Shown: positions 39,569 through 49,593 of the stretch, piece by piece | How the letters are laid out: each line of letters starts with the position of its first letter | How positions within the stretch are numbered: position 1 is the stretch's first letter | Assembly (NCBI GenBank): GCA_039105265.1 | Contig: JAPFFF010000005.1 | Span: 7,611,501 to 7,675,500, forward strand | Origin: Tritrichomonas musculus | Taxonomy: Eukaryota > Parabasalia > Tritrichomonadida > Tritrichomonadidae | Direction of reading: 5' to 3' | DNA length: 64,000 nt | The notes under the pieces: generated by a model | Told to the model about the DNA's origin: nothing | Seen by the model: only the letters and a program-made list of their open reading frames with translations | The model's database searches: none | Made by a program: the position numbers and the translations under genes

Positions 39569-41248
39569 CTAATAAGTGCGTTTGCCTGCTTTTCCAGTTA
39601 CTGGAATCATAATAATTCCATTTCCAATTAATTTGAACATACTTTTATCACTAAACTCAATTATCTGAAGTTTGTTGCAATTTAAAAAGGCGGTTTCAGC
39701 AATACTTGTGATTTTGGATGGAATTACGATGCTCTCAATTGATGTTTTATGAAATGCGTATGATTCAATTATTTGAAGTTCTGAATCATTAGTAATTTCA
39801 ACTCGCTGAAGTTTTTCGCAACAATAAAAAGCAAAATTTCCAATTTGTGTAACGCGTGATGGAATTTTAATTCTTTCAATTGTTGAATCGCGGAATGCAA
39901 AATCACAAATCATTTGCAGCTTTGAATCATGTGGGATTTCAATACTATAAAGATATTTACAATGTGAAAATGTCATAGCTGCAATTTTTGTAACTTCTGG
40001 TGGAAATGTGAAGCTTCTGATTGGTGAATAGGCAAATGCAAAATCACCAATTATTTGAAGCTCTGAATCATTGGAAATTTCAATTCTCTGAAGTTTTTCA
40101 CATTTAAAAAAAGCATTACTTCCAATTTTAGTTACTTTTGATGAAATTTTGATTGTTCTTATTGATGAATTGAAGAATGATTCATCTTCAATTATTTCTA
40201 ATTTTGAATCATTTAAAAATTCAACTTTTTGAATTTGTTTACAATTGTCAAATGAACAAGTGCAAATGCATTCAATAAAGTTTGGAATTGTGATTGTTTC
40301 AACATTTCGAGCACAAAAAATAAGTTGATCATAGTTCGTTGATTCAATATTCTTTTTTCCAATAATCATTTTGTCTTCATATATTTTGAAATATGGATTA
40401 TCCGGACTAATAATTACTTTGTTTAATTTCGATGTTTCATAACACCATTCTTTATGGAGTTCAACAACTTTTGATGGAAGATAAATGCTTTCAATTGGTG
40501 TGTAAGAAAATGCGCATTTTTCAATTGTTTTAAGTTTTGAATCACTTGAGATTTCAATTTGACGAAGTTGTTCACATCGAAAGAATGCATAGGTGCAAAT
40601 GCATTCAATAAAGTTTGGAATTGTGATTGTTTCAACATTTCGAGCACAAAAAATAAGTTGATCATAGTTCGTTGATTCAATATTCTTTTTTCCAATAATC
40701 ATTTTGTCTTCATATGTTTTGAAATATGGATTATCCGGACTAACTATTACTTTGTTTAATTTCGATGTTTCATAACACCATTCTTTATGGAGTTCAACAA
40801 CTTTTGATGGAAGATAAATGCTTTCAATTGGTGTGTAAGAAAATGCATTTGATTCAATAGTTTGAAGTTTTGAATCATTCGGAATTTCAATTTTCCGAAG
40901 TCGTTCACATGCGAAAAATGCGTTTTTACAAATTCTTTTGACTTCTGATGGAATTTCAATGCTCTCAATATTTGAGTAAATAAATGCTTCTTCATCAATT
41001 TCTTGGAGCTTGGAATCAGCAGCAAATCGAATAGAATTAATTTTTGAAAATTTAAATGCTTGTTTGAAAATAATCGTTATATCATATTCCTTTGAATTAT
41101 CGATGATTGTTGTTGGAATAATTAATTGTTCTTCTGAAGATTTGCATGAAATAATGCCAGCTGTTTTTTCTTCTTCATTAATCAAATATTCAATGTCATT
41201 TGAGACAACTTTTGGAGTTGAAATTTTTTTTTGTTGATTTAAACTCAT
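39569..41248 (-). CDS. BspA-type LRR protein, 559 aa
   Basis: This intact ORF starts at ATG 41248 (MSLNQQKKISTPK). It is a second BspA subfamily: LRR blocks (KLQTIESNAFSYTPIESI) alternate with a non-LRR insert carrying HKEWCYETSKLNKV and KMIIGKKNIES..YDQLIFCARNVETITIPNF. That module is duplicated, with the DNA copies 333 bp apart (about 40447 and 40780) and nearly identical. There is no signal peptide or membrane segment. The C-terminus is IPVTGKAGKRTY. Fragments of relatives lie at 31432, 50118, 53445 and 58087 in this window. The role is presumably surface or scaffold interaction, as for other BspA-like proteins, but unproven. Confidence 0.9.
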   Translation of the reverse strand: MSLNQQKKISTPKVVSNDIEYLINEEEKTAGIISCKSSEEQLIIPTTIIDNSKEYDITIIFKQAFKFSKINSIRFAADSKLQEIDEEAFIYSNIESIEIPSEVKRICKNAFFACERLRKIEIPNDSKLQTIESNAFSYTPIESIYLPSKVVELHKEWCYETSKLNKVIVSPDNPYFKTYEDKMIIGKKNIESTNYDQLIFCARNVETITIPNFIECICTYAFFRCEQLRQIEISSDSKLKTIEKCAFSYTPIESIYLPSKVVELHKEWCYETSKLNKVIISPDNPYFKIYEDKMIIGKKNIESTNYDQLIFCARNVETITIPNFIECICTCSFDNCKQIQKVEFLNDSKLEIIEDESFFNSSIRTIKISSKVTKIGSNAFFKCEKLQRIEISNDSELQIIGDFAFAYSPIRSFTFPPEVTKIAAMTFSHCKYLYSIEIPHDSKLQMICDFAFRDSTIERIKIPSRVTQIGNFAFYCCEKLQRVEITNDSELQIIESYAFHKTSIESIVIPSKITSIAETAFLNCNKLQIIEFSDKSMFKLIGNGIIMIPVTGKAGKRTY

Positions 41249-41509
41249 TTAAAAAAAAAATATGGAAAATTGGCCTATTAATTTGACCTTAATTAAGAAT
41301 TGATTTAAATTTCCCTAATAAAATATCATTGATATATTCATTTATAAAATTTTGGATTACTTTTGAATATAATTGAAAATTAAAATTGAATTGCATTACA
41401 AAAAAAATGTTGGTTAATATATTTTTTAATCATGATTTTATTAATGTCATAATAATCATTTATTTTAATACAATTTTGTCTGTTTTCATTTGATACGATT
41501 TCAAAACAA

Positions 41510-41995
41510 TGTTTGGACAGCGTCTTAAATGACATCTTTTTTTTTGATTTAATTTCAAATCAAGTTATTCAAACTAGTTTTAAATTCCTAATTTTTAATT
41601 CAATTCCTAATTATTTTTTAATGAAGGGATTTATGCTTTCTTTATTCTGCCTAAAATTTTGCCTTATAACTGGCCCAATATGGAGCAATTATGAAACAGA
41701 TATGGATTTTATTCTTATGATATTCGTAATTGGCGAATTGAAGATAGATTTAAATATATAAAATATGATTATAAAGTCAATGCATTTTGAAAAATGATGA
41801 AGAATTTCATTATAATTGCATATTTTTATATGCAGTGATAAAGGACAATTTGAATATTGTTAAAATTTTATCATCAAATATAAATGGCATGTTCTGTTTG
41901 ACATTGATAATAGAGAACGAAATTCAAATGATTATATCGAAGACAACAAAAATCAAAACACAAATGACATGTCTATAAACTTGCTTTTTAACATA
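41510..41995 (+). pseudogene. DUF3447/ankyrin gene relic
   Basis: Pieces in different plus-strand frames match the trichomonad ankyrin family: NYFFNEGIYAFF-like and LPYNWPNMEQL, DIRNWRIEDRFKYIKYDYKV, then FLYAVIKDNLNIVKILSSN, a clear ankyrin repeat. Several stops and frame changes break it. It is decayed and has no intact promoter or start. Confidence 0.6.
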
Positions 41996-42114
41996 ATATA
42001 CAAATACAAAAAGAATAACAAATTCTAAATGTAGAATAAAATATTATAATAATATATAAAGGAAGAATAAAAAACCAAATTTTTATTTTAATAATTAATA
42101 ATATCAATGAATAT

Positions 42115-43544
42115 TCATGAGGTGTTATCCACTGAATCATTAATGCCATTTTCATTGCTTTTAATATTTATATGAAAGTTTTCTTTCTTTTTATTTTCAA
42201 TTTCTTCAAAATCTGTATCTTGGCTGTTTTCATTTGGTTGTGATTCTTTCAGTTCTGACATACGAACTATTTCCATGAAAACACGTTCTAATGAGCTTGT
42301 TGAACAAGTGAAATATTTATATCCATTCATTTCAATCTGTCCATTCTCTAATATTTCAAACAATTCAGCCAATTGAATTATAGATGCAGGAACAGAGTAA
42401 ATTCTCGATGCTGGGCGAATAATTGTCAGACTAGCAAAAATCAATTTATCATTAAAGAACAAATCTATTTTTTCAGATGATTCTTCAGAGGCATCTTCAA
42501 GCATGATATCGATTTTGTATTCAGTTCCAAACTTCTGTGTCAAATATTGTGGACTTCCTACTTTATAAACATTTCCTTTGACCATGTTTGAAATGATATC
42601 GCATAGCATTTCTGCTTCTGTTGAAATATGAGTGCAAAGCATGAAAGTTTTTTCTCTCTTATGTCGTAAAATCATTTCTTGAACACAATGACAAGCAACA
42701 GGATCAAGAAAAGCTGTAGGTTCATCAAGAAGAAGTAATTTTGATGGACCAAAGAAACTTTTTGCAATTGCCAATTTTCGAACATCACCTCCTCTAAGCT
42801 CACATATTGGAATAATTTGAATATCAATTAATTCCAATTCAGATATCAATGATTTTGTTAACACCATTGCTTCATCAGGATTTTTTTGGAAAAGCCAAGA
42901 ATAAATTTTAAAATGCTCATTTGGTGTCAATTCATTAAATAAATGAGAATAAATTGAGGGCATATTGAAAGCACTGTTTTATCCTCAATATCTTCAATTG
43001 GTGTTTTGAAGATTTCAATTGAACCAAATGATGGTGGAATTGCTCCAGAAATCATTTTCATTAATGTTGTTTTACCAACCCCATTTGCTCCTAAGAAGCC
43101 AAAACAAGAGCCTTCTTTTATTCCAAGACAAACGAAATTGACTGCTGGTATTGGCTTTCTTGTTGTATTTATGAACAAGTGTGAAACATTTTCAATACGA
43201 ACAGCCCAATCATGAGAATCATGAACTTCATCTTCCATTTTCAATGTTTCACTCGTATCTTTTTTGAAATAATCAGCATAATTTGAAAACGAATGCTTTG
43301 TACAAGATCTTTCAATTGATTTTCTAGATATTTCAACAATGAATAAAATTAATCCATAAATAATAATATATCCCCATTGCATTATGAAGAATGGATTGAT
43401 TTCATTACTCTTCCAATAATCATTGAAACTCATTTTATCTAGTCCCGTATGTTCCATGAATAAATAAATAACTTGTTGAACATTCTTTGAATAATTTGTT
43501 TCTTTGAATAACAAAATTGAGTTTTGCAGTGGCTCTATTATCAC
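42115..43544 (-). pseudogene. ABCA-type transporter, second-half NBD, one frame break
   Basis: The first frame (43544 to 42927) holds the end of a membrane domain (FIMQWGYIIIYGLILFIVE) and an NBD start with an intact Walker A GANGVGKTT and the Q-loop CPQ. The second frame (42963 to 42115) continues SHLFNELTPNEHF, a signature-like LRGGD, Walker B LLLLDEPTAFLD, H-loop region and the C-terminal regulatory tail. One extra T at CCTCAATTT near 42950 would join them as CPQFYSHLFNELT. The upstream start is missing: a TAG precedes GTG 43544. It lies head to head with the other half of what looks like the same kind of transporter, at 43517-45184. Confidence 0.75.
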
Positions 43545-45184
43545 CTATTTCTATTATCCTTGCTACATTGCCAGATATGGAGTTAATTTTCTATGAAAAA
43601 GTAATTCATGTAACAGTCTTATCATTCTTAATGGGAATGTCAGAGCTTGCTTATTGGTTTACTAATTTTATTTTTTCATTTACAATTAGTTTTGTTATTT
43701 ATTTATATATTTCTATTATTTATACTTTTTGGTATGGTTTGAATGGTAATGATTTTGGAATGATTCTTGTTTTATCATTATTTTTCATTATTGCTGAGAT
43801 TTGGTTCCAATTTTTCATGACAACATTGATAAATAATGCAGAAAAATGGAAAAATCTTACAATATTATTAATTATGGTAACAATAATTTTGAGCTTTATT
43901 TTTCAATTTGTTACTCTTAAAGAAAAATCTACTGTATCAATGGTATTAAATAATATATTTTGTATATTCCCAATTTCTGCATATCAACTTTTTTTAATGC
44001 AAGGATATATTGCTAATGTTGCTGATTTGCCGCCTTTCAGATGGAATGATATGAACAATAAAGCTTATATATTTCCTCCATGGATACCTTTAATGTGGTC
44101 TATAATAGATATGGTTCTTTATTTCATTTTATTCGTAATATGTAATGCTGTAGTACCTCGTGCTTTTGGTGTATCAAAGATTAAATTGTCTAATTTATTC
44201 AAGAGAAAAAAGAAGTTGCCAATAATAGGAGAAGAAAGTAATAGTAATTCTAGTTTATTTGATGAATCAGCAATTGAAGTTTCTGATTTAACAAAAGTTT
44301 ATCATGGATCTAGACATATAGCTGCTTTGAATTCCATTTCTTTCAATATTAAAAGAGGTGAAGTCATTATGATTAATTTTATCAGTGGAGGAATTAAGCC
44401 AACTGATGGAAGTATCTCAATTTTTGGTAAAACAATAAATAACAACATAGGAGTTTGTTATCAAGAAAATGTAATAATACCTCAATTATCTGTTCAAGAA
44501 CATTTTGAATTATTTGGTGCTTTTCGTGGAATCTCAAAAGAAACCCTCCAGTCATCTATCGATTACTTGTCATCAAACATGCAACTAGATTATATTCTCC
44601 AAAATCGAGCTGGTGATCTTTCTGGTGGACAAAAAAGGAAATTGTGTATCGGTTTATCATTGCTTGGAAATCCTGAAATTGTTTTAATGGATGAGCCAAC
44701 TGCAGGTATTGATGTTCAAGCTTGTCAACTCATTTGGAAAATGATATCAACTCTCAAAGATACAACTTTATTGATTACAAGTCATGCATTAGAAGAAGCT
44801 GAAGTTGTTTCTTCAAGATTGTTCATTTTATCAGAAGGAATCATGCCATTTACTGGAACATCTACCGAATTAAGAGAACAATTCAAATGTGGATATGAAT
44901 TAAGGGTTGATTTAAATAGTGATTCAATTCAAAATGTTCTAGATTTTGTTAAAAAATACATACCAGATGCTAAGATTGCTCAAGATATACAAGATGTAAT
45001 ATTGATTCCTATTAATCTCTCAATTAGTAAATTTCTGTTGGCATTGAGAAATGATCAAAACGAATTGGGAGTAGTTTCGTATTCCTTTGCTGTTCAACAA
45101 TTAGAAGATATGCTTTTGAAATCACTTGATGATATGAATCAAAATACAAGAATTTTGGATAGCGATTTAGAATCTTTTTATTAG
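43517..45184 (+). CDS. ABCA-type transporter half (TMD1-NBD1), P-loop missing, 5' truncated
   Basis: This is a 555-aa open frame with no ATG at its start (TTG 43517; first ATG after 20 codons). About six membrane segments are visible in residues 1-215, including MGMSELAYWFTNFIF and LIMVTIILSFIFQF, as in the second part of an ABCA TMD. The NBD follows (IEVSDLTKVYHG). The Walker A region reads GEVIMINFISGGIKPTDGS: the GxNGAGKST loop is absent, as if about 10-15 residues were deleted without frame loss. The signature LSGGQKRK (about 368), Walker B IVLMDEP and the H-loop are intact. With no P-loop this site should not bind ATP normally. Probably a decayed gene, though it keeps an otherwise open frame. 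Confidence 0.75.
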   Translation: MSFAVALLSPISIILATLPDMELIFYEKVIHVTVLSFLMGMSELAYWFTNFIFSFTISFVIYLYISIIYTFWYGLNGNDFGMILVLSLFFIIAEIWFQFFMTTLINNAEKWKNLTILLIMVTIILSFIFQFVTLKEKSTVSMVLNNIFCIFPISAYQLFLMQGYIANVADLPPFRWNDMNNKAYIFPPWIPLMWSIIDMVLYFILFVICNAVVPRAFGVSKIKLSNLFKRKKKLPIIGEESNSNSSLFDESAIEVSDLTKVYHGSRHIAALNSISFNIKRGEVIMINFISGGIKPTDGSISIFGKTINNNIGVCYQENVIIPQLSVQEHFELFGAFRGISKETLQSSIDYLSSNMQLDYILQNRAGDLSGGQKRKLCIGLSLLGNPEIVLMDEPTAGIDVQACQLIWKMISTLKDTTLLITSHALEEAEVVSSRLFILSEGIMPFTGTSTELREQFKCGYELRVDLNSDSIQNVLDFVKKYIPDAKIAQDIQDVILIPINLSISKFLLALRNDQNELGVVSYSFAVQQLEDMLLKSLDDMNQNTRILDSDLESFY

Positions 45185-45289
45185 AATTAAAATAATTTAA
45201 ATATTTGCATTGAATCATCTCTTTATTATATCTTATTTCACATAAATATAACTAATGAATACATTTAATAGATTACTATAAAATATAAG

Positions 45290-46000
45290 TGGACTTGAAC
45301 TTGATCTGCTGAAAAATCGAAAATCGGACTCAAAGACAAAAATATTTAGTTTAAAAAGTCATTATTTTCATTTAAAATATAAAAAGGTTATTTTAAAAAA
45401 TAATTAAATAGAATTAAAGTATAAAAAGTTTCACATATTCTGTCTTTAAAACTTTGAATGAGATTATATAAATTCGCTCTAAAAATATGATATATTAAAC
45501 TTAATGACTTAGTGATTCGATCTCAAGAAATCTTGAATGAATTGAATTTTATTATCAATTCCATCAATTAATTTGAAATTATTTTCCACAATATATTTTA
45601 TGATTTGATTGAATGTTGGTCTTTGTTCTTGTGAATGAGAAATGCATGGCAAAAGAATTTTGAATGATGTTTCATTTACGATTTTTGGTATCTTCGCTTT
45701 TCTTCCATTCTTGATATCGTCTCTCGATAAAAAAGGACCTTTCCCTCTTGTCAGGATGAATAGCATGATCACACCAAATGAGAAGACATCAACTTTTTCG
45801 TTGTATTCTTTATTTTCAAGAATTTCTTTTGGTAAACAAAAAACAGTGTAATTCAAATTCGATTGTTCTGTCGTGTCAATCAAAATTGGAATTCCAAATT
45901 CCGTTATTTTGACATGATTTTCAAAATCAATCAAAATGTTTTCTGGATTCAAATTTCGATGAATTATTTTGTTCGAATGAGCAGTCATCATCGCATGGCT
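45290..46000. repeat. duplicated segment (kinase 3' end), copy 1
   Basis: About 700 bp covering the 3' flank and the last 165 codons of the kinase gene. It is nearly identical to 50985-51690 in direct orientation. Only a few base differences are visible. Confidence 0.85.
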
Positions 46001-49000
46001 GATTTCATAAATGATACTAACAAGATAAACATCTTCCAGTGTTTGAATTGAATCTTTAAGACTTCTTGAATAAAATGGGAAAAGAATTGATGGTTGATGC
46101 TTCTTACTGTTGCCTTCAAAGAAGCCAAGTGCCTTGCTGATGTTTGGATGATTCAGTTCGTTGACTTTCTTGTATTCAATAATGAATTCGTGGCACTTTT
46201 TGAGTTCAATCATTATCTCGTTGAAAACTTTGATCAGAACAGAATCTGCTTCATCTCGTGTTTCACTGCATTCAAATTTGAATGTTGTAAATGTTGTCGA
46301 TGTGGAAATTTGATCTGACTCATTAAGAAGATAATCTAGCAAGTCTGATCCAAATTTGCCGATGCATTCTTTGTTCGAAAGACGTTCAATCAAATTTTCA
46401 ATTTCATCACTTATTTCTGGTGTGATTGAATCATCTATTTTGCTTTTAGTGACACTATTACTTGCATTTTTTGTCAATGAAAAATCATCTTGTATTTTGC
46501 TCCTGTTTATTGATTCTGATTCATCATCTCTGTTTTGAGTTGTCATATTCTTGTCTTCATTCTGTGTTTCAGCTGTATCTGGGATTGAGTGTTTATTATC
46601 AATAAGATTATCATAACGAACAACTCGATTTTGGGAATAAAAAGCCTTGTGTGATTGTTCAATAAACTTGACATATTGCTGGAAGGTTTCTCTATCAACT
46701 TTTTCCGTGATAAATCCGTCATCATTCTTCAGTTTTGATTTTATCTCATCAAAAGATGGTCGTTCTAATGGATTTTGTGACCAGCAAGATTCAATAAGTT
46801 TTCGATAAGGTTCTGCTACATCAATTTTGAATTGAGGACGTTTCCCTAAGGTTACAACTTCATGGTAGAGACCAGTGATGGTATCTATGTCTTCGAAAGG
46901 AATTTGCAGAGTCATCAGTTCATAAACAATAAAAGAGAATGAATAAACATCACTATTTTTTGAGTATTCACCTGATTCAAGCAGCTCTGGTGATGAGTAT
47001 GAAGGAGAACCTTTGATTCCAATTGATGATTGAATTTGCATGCTTTCAATTGCATGAATTTTCGTCAAGAGGCCAAAATTACCAATTTTCGGGAACATGA
47101 ACTCATCGAAGAAAATGCTTTCTGGACAGAGATTTCGATGTAAAATGTCATACAAGTGCAAGAATGACATTCCACTTGCAATTCCATAAATACAGATCAA
47201 CTTTTTAGTGTCATTCCATAGTTCAATATGTTCACCACTTCTTTCTTTATTCAGAAGATGTTCAAGCGATTTGTTAGGCGGCATTTCACTGATTAAGACT
47301 GGCAATGGATGTTTGTTAAAGTCAATTGGACTGAATCCAATGAATTTCAAAAATGAAGGATGAATCAATTTTGAAAGGATGTTTATTTCTCTTGATAAAT
47401 GAATGATTTCTTTTATTGATAATTTTGTTATTCGAACTGTCGAAATTTTGGCTTCAAAATGTTCATTCGTTTCTGTGTTTTGAATTTCAAATATATCAAA
47501 ATTATCAATTTTTTTGATCAGTCGTAACTTTTCAAATAAGCTAATGTCAATATATGGAACATTCAATAAAGGATCTTTTTCTTGGATTCGGTTCAATTCT
47601 TCAAGATCAATCGTAACTTCCTTGAATGATTTATCAAGTATGTTATCATCGACAAATTTAACATATTTCAAAAATTCATCTTCATCAACTTCGTCTGTTA
47701 TGAATTCTTTATCATTTCTAAGAAGTTCAACGATTTCTCTGAATGTTGGACGTTTTTCTCGTTCTTGCTGCCAGCATCTTTCAATTAATTTTCTATAGCA
47801 TTTTGGAATATTAACATTAAAAACTGGCCTAAGTCCTTTCATGACATTAGGAGGAAGATTTAAAGCATTGAATCCTTCATAAGGGAGATCGAAAGTTGTA
47901 ATTTCATACAGTAGAATTGAAAAAGCATAAACATCACTTGCTTTTGAATATTCAAACCTTTCAAAAATTTCAGGTGCCATGAATGCAGGAGTTCCAACCT
48001 TATCGTATGATGTATGTGGCTTATTATCATCTTCAATCTCTTTAGAGAATCCAAAATCGCCAATTTTTGGGAACAAATATTCATCAAGAAAGATGTTGTC
48101 TGGTTTGAGATCTCGATGAAGGATGTTTAACGAGTGTAAATGAGCCATTCCTGATGCAATTCCATATGTAACAATCAGCAATTTGGTATCATTCCACTCT
48201 GATGGTTTCATTCCACGATTATTCAATTCAATAATTTTATATAATGACGTATTTTTAATGAATTCAGTTATGATCGTTGGTCTTTTCTCACCTTCAAAGT
48301 TCTTTCGATTGAATCCAATGAATTTGACAACTAATGGAGAATTGAGTTTTGCAAGGATGTTTATTTCTCGAGACAGACACTTCATTTGCGCAAAAGTACA
48401 ATTTTCAATAAGTAACTGATTAACTTTGGCTGCATACAAAGAATCGTTTCTTTTATCTCTTACTTTGAAAACTTCGCCATATTGACCTTCACCAACTTTC
48501 GCAATTTTTTCAAATAAATTCAAATTAATTTCATCAAAATCAACTGACAATTCTTTGCCTTGATTATAATCGATATGAATTTCTTCAAATTCAAAGTTTC
48601 CTTGAGATTCGTTGTTTTCTATTCGATCAATGAAATCTAAAAATTCTTTTTCGTCAACATCGTCGGTTATGAAACCTTTGTCAGTTTTCAGCATTAAAAC
48701 TATCTGCTCAAAAGTTGGTCTATCTTTTGGATCCTGCTGCCAGCATTTAGTGATGAGTCTTTTGTATGATTCAGGTACATCATCATCAATTTTAGGCCCT
48801 TCTCTATCATGCATTTTTTTATAACATTCAATAAAGACATTACACTTTTTGTAAGGATTTTTGAGGGTGATTATTTCATTAACAATCAATGCAAATGCAT
48901 AAACATCAACAGCCTTTGTATATTCATACTTTGAAATTGCTTCAGGTGCTATGTATGCTGGTGTCCCAACCATATCTTTCTCAAATACTCCAGTGTCAAA

Positions 49001-49540
49001 AACAGAAAGTCCAAAATCACAAATTTTTGGTAAAAAATGTTCATCCAACAAAATATTGCTTGGCTTGAGATCACGATGAATGATGTTTTTTGAGTGAACG
49101 GTTGCCATTCCTAATGCAATTGAGTAAATCGTAATGAGAATTCTGGTCGCATTCCACTCTTTGGGGGCAAAGCCGTTTCTTACTTGCTCTAATAGATCAA
49201 ATAGAGATCCATTCGGGACAAATTCCGTAATAATTGTTGGTGATTGTCTACCTTTAAAGTCTTTTAAACTGTAACCGACGAATTTTACAATGAATGGAGA
49301 ATTAAATTTGGACATGATTTCAACTTCAGAATAAAAACTCTTCATTAAACTAAGTTCATCATTACCCATATGGTTCAAAACTTTTGCAACATAAATCTTA
49401 TTGGTCTCTTTTTCTTTAACAGTGTAAATTTTTGCAAAGCTACCTTCACCAATTTTGTTAATTTTTTTGAATTTATCTAAATCTATGGGAACAAAATCTT
49501 TTCCATCAGAATGACTTCCTTCAAAACTTCTGGAACTCAT
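45509..49540 (-). CDS. four-domain tandem kinase/pseudokinase protein
   Basis: The start is taken at ATG 49540 (MSSRSFEGSHSD) because this start is conserved in the partial copy at 52215; an in-frame ATG at 49594 adds 18 residues not supported by the copy. The protein is 1343 aa with four kinase folds of TKL-like character. Domain 1 (about 24-285) has GEGSFAKIY, K53, HRDLKPSN at 155 and DFG. Domain 2 (about 345-605) has GEGQYGEVF, AAKV, HRDLKPDN at 475 and DFG. Domain 3 (about 665-930) reads HRNLCPES at 801 and NFG. Domain 4 (about 1080-1325) reads HRNLNPEN at 1194 and EFG. Domains 1-2 look active; 3-4 lack the catalytic Asp and the DFG Asp, so are predicted pseudokinases. Linkers repeat FITDxVDExEFLxYV. 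Inferred: an allosterically controlled signalling kinase made by internal duplication. Confidence 0.9.
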   Translation of the reverse strand: MSSRSFEGSHSDGKDFVPIDLDKFKKINKIGEGSFAKIYTVKEKETNKIYVAKVLNHMGNDELSLMKSFYSEVEIMSKFNSPFIVKFVGYSLKDFKGRQSPTIITEFVPNGSLFDLLEQVRNGFAPKEWNATRILITIYSIALGMATVHSKNIIHRDLKPSNILLDEHFLPKICDFGLSVFDTGVFEKDMVGTPAYIAPEAISKYEYTKAVDVYAFALIVNEIITLKNPYKKCNVFIECYKKMHDREGPKIDDDVPESYKRLITKCWQQDPKDRPTFEQIVLMLKTDKGFITDDVDEKEFLDFIDRIENNESQGNFEFEEIHIDYNQGKELSVDFDEINLNLFEKIAKVGEGQYGEVFKVRDKRNDSLYAAKVNQLLIENCTFAQMKCLSREINILAKLNSPLVVKFIGFNRKNFEGEKRPTIITEFIKNTSLYKIIELNNRGMKPSEWNDTKLLIVTYGIASGMAHLHSLNILHRDLKPDNIFLDEYLFPKIGDFGFSKEIEDDNKPHTSYDKVGTPAFMAPEIFERFEYSKASDVYAFSILLYEITTFDLPYEGFNALNLPPNVMKGLRPVFNVNIPKCYRKLIERCWQQEREKRPTFREIVELLRNDKEFITDEVDEDEFLKYVKFVDDNILDKSFKEVTIDLEELNRIQEKDPLLNVPYIDISLFEKLRLIKKIDNFDIFEIQNTETNEHFEAKISTVRITKLSIKEIIHLSREINILSKLIHPSFLKFIGFSPIDFNKHPLPVLISEMPPNKSLEHLLNKERSGEHIELWNDTKKLICIYGIASGMSFLHLYDILHRNLCPESIFFDEFMFPKIGNFGLLTKIHAIESMQIQSSIGIKGSPSYSSPELLESGEYSKNSDVYSFSFIVYELMTLQIPFEDIDTITGLYHEVVTLGKRPQFKIDVAEPYRKLIESCWSQNPLERPSFDEIKSKLKNDDGFITEKVDRETFQQYVKFIEQSHKAFYSQNRVVRYDNLIDNKHSIPDTAETQNEDKNMTTQNRDDESESINRSKIQDDFSLTKNASNSVTKSKIDDSITPEISDEIENLIERLSNKECIGKFGSDLLDYLLNESDQISTSTTFTTFKFECSETRDEADSVLIKVFNEIMIELKKCHEFIIEYKKVNELNHPNISKALGFFEGNSKKHQPSILFPFYSRSLKDSIQTLEDVYLVSIIYEISHAMMTAHSNKIIHRNLNPENILIDFENHVKITEFGIPILIDTTEQSNLNYTVFCLPKEILENKEYNEKVDVFSFGVIMLFILTRGKGPFLSRDDIKNGRKAKIPKIVNETSFKILLPCISHSQEQRPTFNQIIKYIVENNFKLIDGIDNKIQFIQDFLRSNH

Positions 49541-49593
49541 ATGAGTTGTTTGTTTTTTATATGTAGAAAATATCACAAAAAGTTGTGTTGTCA

